Source: Nematostella vectensis
Taxonomy: Eukaryota; Cnidaria; Anthozoa; Actiniaria; Edwardsiidae
Direction of reading: 5' to 3'
NCBI RefSeq assembly: GCF_932526225.1
Contig: NC_064034.1
Coordinates: forward strand, 13,096,887-13,160,886
DNA length: 64,000 bases
The notes under the pieces were generated by a model. The model made no database searches. It was not told the origin of the DNA and was given only the letters and a program-made list of their open reading frames with translations. Below, in pieces: positions 48,401 through 63,400 of this stretch. The position numbers and the translations under genes are program-made. How positions within the stretch are numbered: position 1 is the first letter of the stretch; each line of letters begins with the position of its first letter.

Positions 48401-51400
48401 CATGAATCCACCTTTGCTTGCAAATATCCATAAGCAAAGCACTCAATTATGCCCCAAAAGACTTCATGATGTCCTGAGACACTCTCCTAATATGCTCATA
48501 GCTGTATTTTTGATGAAAAATACAAGCAACCATCAACTTGTGCTGGCTTCAGCACATCGACGAGGGATTAAAAGTGGGGACCGCAATGCACTGTTGGAAA
48601 GCTTGGATACCGCTGACTGGGTGCAGCTGTGTTTGACTTTGACGGGCTGTATAAAACTCAGAATAGGGGGGGAGGTATCTGTTTTCAGTCTGTTTTTTGT
48701 AAATTCAGCTCCAAAAAAGCCAGAAGTCAATGGGTTAATCAACCACCCCTAGATTTTAATCAAAATAACTAGACCTTTTTAGACTTGTGCTGTGACATAC
48801 ACCAGTGGATTGGATCACATATATGCCATTTCTAGCAAGTGAATATCTTTAACCTAGAAAATAGAATTTTTTTTACTTGGACATGACTGGACTCATTGAT
48901 AGGGATGATATGCATAGCTTTTTTAGAAAAAAATGCCCAAGAAAACATCAGATTCAGGCAAGGTTTTGTGATAAGATTACTTTGACGGTGAATATACAAG
49001 AAAAGTACCAAAAGTGGGTTGACACTGCTGCTTTGAATTTATAAAGGCAAATATTTTTATAGAATTTGGGCTCCCTGTGGTTTCCCTAATGGTTTTAACA
49101 TAAAAATTATCTGTTAGAATATCAGCCATAACTTAAAGGAGGCTTGTTTGTATATCAAGCAGAATTTGCCTACACTGTTGTATGCACCTAAGCTTGCGAA
49201 AAAGGCATTGTTCTCAGGCAGTGAGGCAAGCATGATTTTTAGGGTGTGTTGGTAAACACATTGACCCCTGAACCGGCCTGTACCGGCTTTGGGAAGTACC
49301 CACAACCCAAAAAATTCATAAATTCAAAATAAACACAACAAGATGAAGATACTCAGGCATCAGTCTAAGGGATAAATGGTCTTGCAGATATGCATCCAAC
49401 CAAGGTGTTGGCATCTACTCTTAAGCCAAATAATAGCACAGGTTCTTTGACAAATCTCAAATCGAACAAGGAGAGAAAAGCAGAATCACCCCTCTCAATA
49501 AAACGCTCAAAATACCACACAAGGGGGAGAGATCAGCAAACACAGCTCAAGACACAAATAGATACCTTTATTCTGATCCTCCAGGTACATTTCCTTGGCC
49601 TCAAAACACAATGTCCATTCCTTGAAGGATTGTACAACCACGAAAATATCTTCACGTATTGCAAAGCATTCTGGGAGATCCAGGGGAAAATTCACGAGGG
49701 GAGGGCCAGTCAACACTCCTCTCCCCAAAGTCAGATGGTTTTTTATAAGTCTTTTCACCCCGAAGCCAAACGAATCAATTCCAGGTCATACAGACCCAGA
49801 ATAGCAGTGTAAACAATTTTGGAATCAATTTGGTTTCAGAAAAGACAGCATTTAGGAGAGCTGTGGTGATTCATTAGAAAATTATTTTCTCATCCGGGCA
49901 AAGCCAAACAAGAAAAAATCATCATGAATCCACCTTTGCTTGCAAATATCCATAAGCAAAGCACTCAATTATGCCCCAAAAGACTTCATGATGTCCTGAG
50001 ACACTCTCCTAATATGCTCATAGCTGTATTTTTGATGAAAAATACAAGCAACCATCAACTTGTGCTGGCTTCAGCACATCGACGAGGGATTAAAAGTGGG
50101 GACCGCAATGCACTGTTGGAAAGCTTGGATACCGCTGACTGGGTGCAGCTGTGTTTGACTTTGACGGGCTGTATAAAACTCAGAATAGGGGGGGAGGTAT
50201 CTGTTTTCAGTCTGTTTTTTGTAAATTCAGCTCCAAAAAAGCCAGAAGTCAATGGGTTAATCAACCACCCCTAGATTTTAATCAAAATAACTAGACCTTT
50301 TTAGACTTGTGCTGTGACATACACCAGTGGATTGGATCACATATATGCCATTTCTAGCAAGTGAATATCTTTAACCTAGAAAATAGAATTTTTTTTACTT
50401 GGACATGACTGGACTCATTGATAGGGATGATATGCATAGCTTTTTTAGAAAAAAATGCCCAAGAAAACATCAGATTCAGGCAAGGTTTTGTGATAAGATT
50501 ACTTTGACGGTGAATATACAAGAAAAGTACCAAAAGTGGGTTGACACTGCTGCTTTGAATTTATAAAGGCAAATATTTTTATAGAATTTGGGCTCCCTGT
50601 GGTTTCCCTAATGGTTTTAACATAAAAATTATCTGTTAGAATATCAGCCATAACTTAAAGGAGGCTTGTTTGTATATCAAGCAGAATTTGCCTACACTGT
50701 TGTATGCACCTAAGCTTGCGAAAAAGGCATTGTTCTCAGGCAGTGAGGCAAGCATGATTTTTAGGGTGTGTTGGTAAACACATTGACCCCTGAACCGGCC
50801 TGTACCGGCTTTGGGAAGTACCCACAACCCAAAAAATTCATAAATTCAAAATAAACACAACAAGATGAAGATACTCAGGCATCAGTCTAAGGGATAAATG
50901 GTCTTGCAGATATGCATCCAACCAAGGTGTTGGCATCTACTCTTAAGCCAAATAATAGCACAGGTTCTTTGACAAATCTCAAATCGAACAAGGAGAGAAA
51001 AGCAGAATCACCCCTCTCAATAAAACGCTCAAAATACCACACAAGGGGGAGAGATCAGCAAACACAGCTCAAGACACAAATAGATACCTTTATTCTGATC
51101 CTCCAGGTACATTTCCTTGGCCTCAAAACACAATGTCCATTCCTTGAAGGATTGTACAACCACGAAAATATCTTCACGTATTGCAAAGCATTCTGGGAGA
51201 TCCAGGGGAAAATTCACGAGGGGAGGGCCAGTCAACACTCCTCTCCCCAAAGTCAGATGGTTTTTTATAAGTCTTTTCACCCCGAAGCCAAACGAATCAA
51301 TTCCAGGTCATACAGACCCAGAATAGCAGTGTAAACAATTTTGGAATCAATTTGGTTTCAGAAAAGACAGCATTTAGGAGAGCTGTGGTGATTCATTAGA

Positions 51401-54400
51401 AAATTATTTTCTCATCCGGGCAAAGCCAAACAAGAAAAAATCATCATGAATCCACCTTTGCTTGCAAATATCCATAAGCAAAGCACTCAATTATGCCCCA
51501 AAAGACTTCATGATGTCCTGAGACACTCTCCTAATATGCTCATAGCTGTATTTTTGATGAAAAATACAAGCAACCATCAACTTGTGCTGGCTTCAGCACA
51601 TCGACGAGGGATTAAAAGTGGGGACCGCAATGCACTGTTGGAAAGCTTGGATACCGCTGACTGGGTGCAGCTGTGTTTGACTTTGACGGGCTGTATAAAA
51701 CTCAGAATAGGGGGGGAGGTATCTGTTTTCAGTCTGTTTTTTGTAAATTCAGCTCCAAAAAAGCCAGAAGTCAATGGGTTAATCAACCACCCCTAGATTT
51801 TAATCAAAATAACTAGACCTTTTTAGACTTGTGCTGTGACATACACCAGTGGATTGGATCACATATATGCCATTTCTAGCAAGTGAATATCTTTAACCTA
51901 GAAAATAGAATTTTTTTTACTTGGACATGACTGGACTCATTGATAGGGATGATATGCATAGCTTTTTTAGAAAAAAATGCCCAAGAAAACATCAGATTCA
52001 GGCAAGGTTTTGTGATAAGATTACTTTGACGGTGAATATACAAGAAAAGTACCAAAAGTGGGTTGACACTGCTGCTTTGAATTTATAAAGGCAAATATTT
52101 TTATAGAATTTGGGCTCCCTGTGGTTTCCCTAATGGTTTTAACATAAAAATTATCTATTAGAATATCAGCCATAACTTAAAGGAGGCTTGTTTGTATATC
52201 AAGCAGAATTTGCCTACACTGTTGTATGCACCTAAGCTTGCGAAAAAGGCATTGTTCTCAGGCAGTGAGGCAAGCATGATTTTTAGGGTGTGTTGGTAAA
52301 CACATTGACCCCTGAACCGGCCTGTACCGGCTTTGGGAAGTACCCACAACCCAAAAAATTCATAAATTCAAAATAAACACAACAAGATGAAGATACTCAG
52401 GCATCAGTCTAAGGGATAAATGGTCTTGCAGATATGCATCCAACCAAGGTGTTGGCATCTACTCTTAAGCCAAATAATAGCACAGGTTCTTTGACAAATC
52501 TCAAATCGAACAAGGAGAGAAAAGCAGAATCACCCCTCTCAATAAAACGCTCAAAATACCACACAAGGGGGAGAGATCAGCAAACACAGCTCAAGACACA
52601 AATAGATACCTTTATTCTGATCCTCCAGGTACATTTCCTTGGCCTCAAAACACAATGTCCATTCCTTGAAGGATTGTACAACCACGAAAATATCTTCACG
52701 TATTGCAAAGCATTCTGGGAGATCCAGGGGAAAATTCACGAGGGGAGGGCCAGTCAACACTCCTCTCCCCAAAGTCAGATGGTTTTTTATAAGTCTTTTC
52801 ACCCCGAAGCCAAACGAATCAATTCCAGGTCATACAGACCCAGAATAGCAGTGTAAACAATTTTGGAATCAATTTGGTTTCAGAAAAGACAGCATTTAGG
52901 AGAGCTGTGGTGATTCATTAGAAAATTATTTTCTCATCCGGGCAAAGCCAAACAAGAAAAAATCATCATGAATCCACCTTTGCTTGCAAATATCCATAAG
53001 CAAAGCACTCAATTATGCCCCAAAAGACTTCATGATGTCCTGAGACACTCTCCTAATATGCTCATAGCTGTATTTTTGATGAAAAATACAAGCAACCATC
53101 AACTTGTGCTGGCTTCAGCACATCGACGAGGGATTAAAAGTGGGGACCGCAATGCACTGTTGGAAAGCTTGGATACCGCTGACTGGGTGCAGCTGTGTTT
53201 GACTTTGACGGGCTGTATAAAACTCAGAATAGGGGGGGAGGTATCTGTTTTCAGTCTGTTTTTTGTAAATTCAGCTCCAAAAAAGCCAGAAGTCAATGGG
53301 TTAATCAACCACCCCTAGATTTTAATCAAAATAACTAGACCTTTTTAGACTTGTGCTGTGACATACACCAGTGGATTGGATCACATATATGCCATTTCTA
53401 GCAAGTGAATATCTTTAACCTAGAAAATAGAATTTTTTTTACTTGGACATGACTGGACTCATTGATAGGGATGATATGCATAGCTTTTTTAGAAAAAAAT
53501 GCCCAAGAAAACATCAGATTCAGGCAAGGTTTTGTGATAAGATTACTTTGACGGTGAATATACAAGAAAAGTACCAAAAGTGGGTTGACACTGCTGCTTT
53601 GAATTTATAAAGGCAAATATTTTTATAGAATTTGGGCTCCCTGTGGTTTCCCTAATGGTTTTAACATAAAAATTATCTGTTAGAATATCAGCCATAACTT
53701 AAAGGAGGCTTGTTTGTATATCAAGCAGAATTTGCCTACACTGTTGTATGCACCTAAGCTTGCGAAAAAGGCATTGTTCTCAGGCAGTGAGGCAAGCATG
53801 ATTTTTAGGGTGTGTTGGTAAACACATTGACCCCTGAACCGGCCTGTACCGGCTTTGGGAAGTACCCACAACCCAAAAAATTCATAAATTCAAAATAAAC
53901 ACAACAAGATGAAGATACTCAGGCATCAGTCTAAGGGATAAATGGTCTTGCAGATATGCATCCAACCAAGGTGTTGGCATCTACTCTTAAGCCAAATAAT
54001 AGCACAGGTTCTTTGACAAATCTCAAATCGAACAAGGAGAGAAAAGCAGAATCACCCCTCTCAATAAAACGCTCAAAATACCACACAAGGGGGAGAGATC
54101 AGCAAACACAGCTCAAGACACAAATAGATACCTTTATTCTGATCCTCCAGGTACATTTCCTTGGCCTCAAAACACAATGTCCATTCCTTGAAGGATTGTA
54201 CAACCACGAAAATATCTTCACGTATTGCAAAGCATTCTGGGAGATCCAGGGGAAAATTCACGAGGGGAGGGCCAGTCAACACTCCTCTCCCCAAAGTCAG
54301 ATGGTTTTTTATAAGTCTTTTCACCCCGAAGCCAAACGAATCAATTCCAGGTCATACAGACCCAGAATAGCAGTGTAAACAATTTTGGAATCAATTTGGT

Positions 54401-57400
54401 TTCAGAAAAGACAGCATTTAGGAGAGCTGTGGTGATTCATTAGAAAATTATTTTCTCATCCGGGCAAAGCCAAACAAGAAAAAATCATCATGAATCCACC
54501 TTTGCTTGCAAATATCCATAAGCAAAGCACTCAATTATGCCCCAAAAGACTTCATGATGTCCTGAGACACTCTCCTAATATGCTCATAGCTGTATTTTTG
54601 ATGAAAAATACAAGCAACCATCAACTTGTGCTGGCTTCAGCACATCGACGAGGGATTAAAAGTGGGGACCGCAATGCACTGTTGGAAAGCTTGGATACCG
54701 CTGACTGGGTGCAGCTGTGTTTGACTTTGACGGGCTGTATAAAACTCAGAATAGGGGGGGAGGTATCTGTTTTCAGTCTGTTTTTTGTAAATTCAGCTCC
54801 AAAAAAGCCAGAAGTCAATGGGTTAATCAACCACCCCTAGATTTTAATCAAAATAACTAGACCTTTTTAGACTTGTGCTGTGACATACACCAGTGGATTG
54901 GATCACATATATGCCATTTCTAGCAAGTGAATATCTTTAACCTAGAAAATAGAATTTTTTTTACTTGGACATGACTGGACTCATTGATAGGGATGATATG
55001 CATAGCTTTTTTAGAAAAAAATGCCCAAGAAAACATCAGATTCAGGCAAGGTTTTGTGATAAGATTACTTTGACGGTGAATATACAAGAAAAGTACCAAA
55101 AGTGGGTTGACACTGCTGCTTTGAATTTATAAAGGCAAATATTTTTATAGAATTTGGGCTCCCTGTGGTTTCCCTAATGGTTTTAACATAAAAATTATCT
55201 GTTAGAATATCAGCCATAACTTAAAGGAGGCTTGTTTGTATATCAAGCAGAATTTGCCTACACTGTTGTATGCACCTAAGCTTGCGAAAAAGGCATTGTT
55301 CTCAGGCAGTGAGGCAAGCATGATTTTTAGGGTGTGTTGGTAAACACATTGACCCCTGAACCGGCCTGTACCGGCTTTGGGAAGTACCCACAACCCAAAA
55401 AATTCATAAATTCAAAATAAACACAACAAGATGAAGATACTCAGGCATCAGTCTAAGGGATAAATGGTCTTGCAGATATGCATCCAACCAAGGTGTTGGC
55501 ATCTACTCTTAAGCCAAATAATAGCACAGGTTCTTTGACAAATCTCAAATCGAACAAGGAGAGAAAAGCAGAATCACCCCTCTCAATAAAACGCTCAAAA
55601 TACCACACAAGGGGGAGAGATCAGCAAACACAGCTCAAGACACAAATAGATACCTTTATTCTGATCCTCCAGGTACATTTCCTTGGCCTCAAAACACAAT
55701 GTCCATTCCTTGAAGGATTGTACAACCACGAAAATATCTTCACGTATTGCAAAGCATTCTGGGAGATCCAGGGGAAAATTCACGAGGGGAGGGCCAGTCA
55801 ACACTCCTCTCCCCAAAGTCAGATGGTTTTTTATAAGTCTTTTCACCCCGAAGCCAAACGAATCAATTCCAGGTCATACAGACCCAGAATAGCAGTGTAA
55901 ACAATTTTGGAATCAATTTGGTTTCAGAAAAGACAGCATTTAGGAGAGCTGTGGTGATTCATTAGAAAATTATTTTCTCATCCGGGCAAAGCCAAACAAG
56001 AAAAAATCATCATGAATCCACCTTTGCTTGCAAATATCCATAAGCAAAGCACTCAATTATGCCCCAAAAGACTTCATGATGTCCTGAGACACTCTCCTAA
56101 TATGCTCATAGCTGTATTTTTGATGAAAAATACAAGCAACCATCAACTTGTGCTGGCTTCAGCACATCGACGAGGGATTAAAAGTGGGGACCGCAATGCA
56201 CTGTTGGAAAGCTTGGATACCGCTGACTGGGTGCAGCTGTGTTTGACTTTGACGGGCTGTATAAAACTCAGAATAGGGGGGGAGGTATCTGTTTTCAGTC
56301 TGTTTTTTGTAAATTCAGCTCCAAAAAAGCCAGAAGTCAATGGGTTAATCAACCACCCCTAGATTTTAATCAAAATAACTAGACCTTTTTAGACTTGTGC
56401 TGTGACATACACCAGTGGATTGGATCACATATATGCCATTTCTAGCAAGTGAATATCTTTAACCTAGAAAATAGAATTTTTTTTACTTGGACATGACTGG
56501 ACTCATTGATAGGGATGATATGCATAGCTTTTTTAGAAAAAAATGCCCAAGAAAACATCAGATTCAGGCAAGGTTTTGTGATAAGATTACTTTGACGGTG
56601 AATATACAAGAAAAGTACCAAAAGTGGGTTGACACTGCTGCTTTGAATTTATAAAGGCAAATATTTTTATAGAATTTGGGCTCCCTGTGGTTTCCCTAAT
56701 GGTTTTAACATAAAAATTATCTGTTAGAATATCAGCCATAACTTAAAGGAGGCTTGTTTGTATATCAAGCAGAATTTGCCTACACTGTTGTATGCACCTA
56801 AGCTTGCGAAAAAGGCATTGTTCTCAGGCAGTGAGGCAAGCATGATTTTTAGGGTGTGTTGGTAAACACATTGACCCCTGAACCGGCCTGTACCGGCTTT
56901 GGGAAGTACCCACAACCCAAAAAATTCATAAATTCAAAATAAACACAACAAGATGAAGATACTCAGGCATCAGTCTAAGGGATAAATGGTCTTGCAGATA
57001 TGCATCCAACCAAGGTGTTGGCATCTACTCTTAAGCCAAATAATAGCACAGGTTCTTTGACAAATCTCAAATCGAACAAGGAGAGAAAAGCAGAATCACC
57101 CCTCTCAATAAAACGCTCAAAATACCACACAAGGGGGAGAGATCAGCAAACACAGCTCAAGACACAAATAGATACCTTTATTCTGATCCTCCAGGTACAT
57201 TTCCTTGGCCTCAAAACACAATGTCCATTCCTTGAAGGATTGTACAACCACGAAAATATCTTCACGTATTGCAAAGCATTCTGGGAGATCCAGGGGAAAA
57301 TTCACGAGGGGAGGGCCAGTCAACACTCCTCTCCCCAAAGTCAGATGGTTTTTTATAAGTCTTTTCACCCCGAAGCCAAACGAATCAATTCCAGGTCATA

Positions 57401-60400
57401 CAGACCCAGAATAGCAGTGTAAACAATTTTGGAATCAATTTGGTTTCAGAAAAGACAGCATTTAGGAGAGCTGTGGTGATTCATTAGAAAATTATTTTCT
57501 CATCCGGGCAAAGCCAAACAAGAAAAAATCATCATGAATCCACCTTTGCTTGCAAATATCCATAAGCAAAGCACTCAATTATGCCCCAAAAGACTTCATG
57601 ATGTCCTGAGACACTCTCCTAATATGCTCATAGCTGTATTTTTGATGAAAAATACAAGCAACCATCAACTTGTGCTGGCTTCAGCACATCGACGAGGGAT
57701 TAAAAGTGGGGACCGCAATGCACTGTTGGAAAGCTTGGATACCGCTGACTGGGTGCAGCTGTGTTTGACTTTGACGGGCTGTATAAAACTCAGAATAGGG
57801 GGGGAGGTATCTGTTTTCAGTCTGTTTTTTGTAAATTCAGCTCCAAAAAAGCCAGAAGTCAATGGGTTAATCAACCACCCCTAGATTTTAATCAAAATAA
57901 CTAGACCTTTTTAGACTTGTGCTGTGACATACACCAGTGGATTGGATCACATATATGCCATTTCTAGCAAGTGAATATCTTTAACCTAGAAAATAGAATT
58001 TTTTTTACTTGGACATGACTGGACTCATTGATAGGGATGATATGCATAGCTTTTTTAGAAAAAAATGCCCAAGAAAACATCAGATTCAGGCAAGGTTTTG
58101 TGATAAGATTACTTTGACGGTGAATATACAAGAAAAGTACCAAAAGTGGGTTGACACTGCTGCTTTGAATTTATAAAGGCAAATATTTTTATAGAATTTG
58201 GGCTCCCTGTGGTTTCCCTAATGGTTTTAACATAAAAATTATCTGTTAGAATATCAGCCATAACTTAAAGGAGGCTTGTTTGTATATCAAGCAGAATTTG
58301 CCTACACTGTTGTATGCACCTAAGCTTGCGAAAAAGGCATTGTTCTCAGGCAGTGAGGCAAGCATGATTTTTAGGGTGTGTTGGTAAACACATTGACCCC
58401 TGAACCGGCCTGTACCGGCTTTGGGAAGTACCCACAACCCAAAAAATTCATAAATTCAAAATAAACACAACAAGATGAAGATACTCAGGCATCAGTCTAA
58501 GGGATAAATGGTCTTGCAGATATGCATCCAACCAAGGTGTTGGCATCTACTCTTAAGCCAAATAATAGCACAGGTTCTTTGACAAATCTCAAATCGAACA
58601 AGGAGAGAAAAGCAGAATCACCCCTCTCAATAAAACGCTCAAAATACCACACAAGGGGGAGAGATCAGCAAACACAGCTCAAGACACAAATAGATACCTT
58701 TATTCTGATCCTCCAGGTACATTTCCTTGGCCTCAAAACACAATGTCCATTCCTTGAAGGATTGTACAACCACGAAAATATCTTCACGTATTGCAAAGCA
58801 TTCTGGGAGATCCAGGGGAAAATTCACGAGGGGAGGGCCAGTCAACACTCCTCTCCCCAAAGTCAGATGGTTTTTTATAAGTCTTTTCACCCCGAAGCCA
58901 AACGAATCAATTCCAGGTCATACAGACCCAGAATAGCAGTGTAAACAATTTTGGAATCAATTTGGTTTCAGAAAAGACAGCATTTAGGAGAGCTGTGGTG
59001 ATTCATTAGAAAATTATTTTCTCATCCGGGCAAAGCCAAACAAGAAAAAATCATCATGAATCCACCTTTGCTTGCAAATATCCATAAGCAAAGCACTCAA
59101 TTATGCCCCAAAAGACTTCATGATGTCCTGAGACACTCTCCTAATATGCTCATAGCTGTATTTTTGATGAAAAATACAAGCAACCATCAACTTGTGCTGG
59201 CTTCAGCACATCGACGAGGGATTAAAAGTGGGGACCGCAATGCACTGTTGGAAAGCTTGGATACCGCTGACTGGGTGCAGCTGTGTTTGACTTTGACGGG
59301 CTGTATAAAACTCAGAATAGGGGGGGAGGTATCTGTTTTCAGTCTGTTTTTTGTAAATTCAGCTCCAAAAAAGCCAGAAGTCAATGGGTTAATCAACCAC
59401 CCCTAGATTTTAATCAAAATAACTAGACCTTTTTAGACTTGTGCTGTGACATACACCAGTGGATTGGATCACATATATGCCATTTCTAGCAAGTGAATAT
59501 CTTTAACCTAGAAAATAGAATTTTTTTTACTTGGACATGACTGGACTCATTGATAGGGATGATATGCATAGCTTTTTTAGAAAAAAATGCCCAAGAAAAC
59601 ATCAGATTCAGGCAAGGTTTTGTGATAAGATTACTTTGACGGTGAATATACAAGAAAAGTACCAAAAGTGGGTTGACACTGCTGCTTTGAATTTATAAAG
59701 GCAAATATTTTTATAGAATTTGGGCTCCCTGTGGTTTCCCTAATGGTTTTAACATAAAAATTATCTGTTAGAATATCAGCCATAACTTAAAGGAGGCTTG
59801 TTTGTATATCAAGCAGAATTTGCCTACACTGTTGTATGCACCTAAGCTTGCGAAAAAGGCATTGTTCTCAGGCAGTGAGGCAAGCATGATTTTTAGGGTG
59901 TGTTGGTAAACACATTGACCCCTGAACCGGCCTGTACCGGCTTTGGGAAGTACCCACAACCCAAAAAATTCATAAATTCAAAATAAACACAACAAGATGA
60001 AGATACTCAGGCATCAGTCTAAGGGATAAATGGTCTTGCAGATATGCATCCAACCAAGGTGTTGGCATCTACTCTTAAGCCAAATAATAGCACAGGTTCT
60101 TTGACAAATCTCAAATCGAACAAGGAGAGAAAAGCAGAATCACCCCTCTCAATAAAACGCTCAAAATACCACACAAGGGGGAGAGATCAGCAAACACAGC
60201 TCAAGACACAAATAGATACCTTTATTCTGATCCTCCAGGTACATTTCCTTGGCCTCAAAACACAATGTCCATTCCTTGAAGGATTGTACAACCACGAAAA
60301 TATCTTCACGTATTGCAAAGCATTCTGGGAGATCCAGGGGAAAATTCACGAGGGGAGGGCCAGTCAACACTCCTCTCCCCAAAGTCAGATGGTTTTTTAT

Positions 60401-63400
60401 AAGTCTTTTCACCCCGAAGCCAAACGAATCAATTCCAGGTCATACAGACCCAGAATAGCAGTGTAAACAATTTTGGAATCAATTTGGTTTCAGAAAAGAC
60501 AGCATTTAGGAGAGCTGTGGTGATTCATTAGAAAATTATTTTCTCATCCGGGCAAAGCCAAACAAGAAAAAATCATCATGAATCCACCTTTGCTTGCAAA
60601 TATCCATAAGCAAAGCACTCAATTATGCCCCAAAAGACTTCATGATGTCCTGAGACACTCTCCTAATATGCTCATAGCTGTATTTTTGATGAAAAATACA
60701 AGCAACCATCAACTTGTGCTGGCTTCAGCACATCGACGAGGGATTAAAAGTGGGGACCGCAATGCACTGTTGGAAAGCTTGGATACCGCTGACTGGGTGC
60801 AGCTGTGTTTGACTTTGACGGGCTGTATAAAACTCAGAATAGGGGGGGAGGTATCTGTTTTCAGTCTGTTTTTTGTAAATTCAGCTCCAAAAAAGCCAGA
60901 AGTCAATGGGTTAATCAACCACCCCTAGATTTTAATCAAAATAACTAGACCTTTTTAGACTTGTGCTGTGACATACACCAGTGGATTGGATCACATATAT
61001 GCCATTTCTAGCAAGTGAATATCTTTAACCTAGAAAATAGAATTTTTTTTACTTGGACATGACTGGACTCATTGATAGGGATGATATGCATAGCTTTTTT
61101 AGAAAAAAATGCCCAAGAAAACATCAGATTCAGGCAAGGTTTTGTGATAAGATTACTTTGACGGTGAATATACAAGAAAAGTACCAAAAGTGGGTTGACA
61201 CTGCTGCTTTGAATTTATAAAGGCAAATATTTTTATAGAATTTGGGCTCCCTGTGGTTTCCCTAATGGTTTTAACATAAAAATTATCTATTAGAATATCA
61301 GCCATAACTTAAAGGAGGCTTGTTTGTATATCAAGCAGAATTTGCCTACACTGTTGTATGCACCTAAGCTTGCGAAAAAGGCATTGTTCTCAGGCAGTGA
61401 GGCAAGCATGATTTTTAGGGTGTGTTGGTAAACACATTGACCCCTGAACCGGCCTGTACCGGCTTTGGGAAGTACCCACAACCCAAAAAATTCATAAATT
61501 CAAAATAAACACAACAAGATGAAGATACTCAGGCATCAGTCTAAGGGATAAATGGTCTTGCAGATATGCATCCAACCAAGGTGTTGGCATCTACTCTTAA
61601 GCCAAATAATAGCACAGGTTCTTTGACAAATCTCAAATCGAACAAGGAGAGAAAAGCAGAATCACCCCTCTCAATAAAACGCTCAAAATACCACACAAGG
61701 GGGAGAGATCAGCAAACACAGCTCAAGACACAAATAGATACCTTTATTCTGATCCTCCAGGTACATTTCCTTGGCCTCAAAACACAATGTCCATTCCTTG
61801 AAGGATTGTACAACCACGAAAATATCTTCACGTATTGCAAAGCATTCTGGGAGATCCAGGGGAAAATTCACGAGGGGAGGGCCAGTCAACACTCCTCTCC
61901 CCAAAGTCAGATGGTTTTTTATAAGTCTTTTCACCCCGAAGCCAAACGAATCAATTCCAGGTCATACAGACCCAGAATAGCAGTGTAAACAATTTTGGAA
62001 TCAATTTGGTTTCAGAAAAGACAGCATTTAGGAGAGCTGTGGTGATTCATTAGAAAATTATTTTCTCATCCGGGCAAAGCCAAACAAGAAAAAATCATCA
62101 TGAATCCACCTTTGCTTGCAAATATCCATAAGCAAAGCACTCAATTATGCCCCAAAAGACTTCATGATGTCCTGAGACACTCTCCTAATATGCTCATAGC
62201 TGTATTTTTGATGAAAAATACAAGCAACCATCAACTTGTGCTGGCTTCAGCACATCGACGAGGGATTAAAAGTGGGGACCGCAATGCACTGTTGGAAAGC
62301 TTGGATACCGCTGACTGGGTGCAGCTGTGTTTGACTTTGACGGGCTGTATAAAACTCAGAATAGGGGGGGAGGTATCTGTTTTCAGTCTGTTTTTTGTAA
62401 ATTCAGCTCCAAAAAAGCCAGAAGTCAATGGGTTAATCAACCACCCCTAGATTTTAATCAAAATAACTAGACCTTTTTAGACTTGTGCTGTGACATACAC
62501 CAGTGGATTGGATCACATATATGCCATTTCTAGCAAGTGAATATCTTTAACCTAGAAAATAGAATTTTTTTTACTTGGACATGACTGGACTCATTGATAG
62601 GGATGATATGCATAGCTTTTTTAGAAAAAAATGCCCAAGAAAACATCAGATTCAGGCAAGGTTTTGTGATAAGATTACTTTGACGGTGAATATACAAGAA
62701 AAGTACCAAAAGTGGGTTGACACTGCTGCTTTGAATTTATAAAGGCAAATATTTTTATAGAATTTGGGCTCCCTGTGGTTTCCCTAATGGTTTTAACATA
62801 AAAATTATCTATTAGAATATCAGCCATAACTTAAAGGAGGCTTGTTTGTATATCAAGCAGAATTTGCCTACACTGTTGTATGCACCTAAGCTTGCGAAAA
62901 AGGCATTGTTCTCAGGCAGTGAGGCAAGCATGATTTTTAGGGTGTGTTGGTAAACACATTGACCCCTGAACCGGCCTGTACCGGCTTTGGGAAGTACCCA
63001 CAACCCAAAAAATTCATAAATTCAAAATAAACACAACAAGATGAAGATACTCAGGCATCAGTCTAAGGGATAAATGGTCTTGCAGATATGCATCCAACCA
63101 AGGTGTTGGCATCTACTCTTAAGCCAAATAATAGCACAGGTTCTTTGACAAATCTCAAATCGAACAAGGAGAGAAAAGCAGAATCACCCCTCTCAATAAA
63201 ACGCTCAAAATACCACACAAGGGGGAGAGATCAGCAAACACAGCTCAAGACACAAATAGATACCTTTATTCTGATCCTCCAGGTACATTTCCTTGGCCTC
63301 AAAACACAATGTCCATTCCTTGAAGGATTGTACAACCACGAAAATATCTTCACGTATTGCAAAGCATTCTGGGAGATCCAGGGGAAAATTCACGAGGGGA

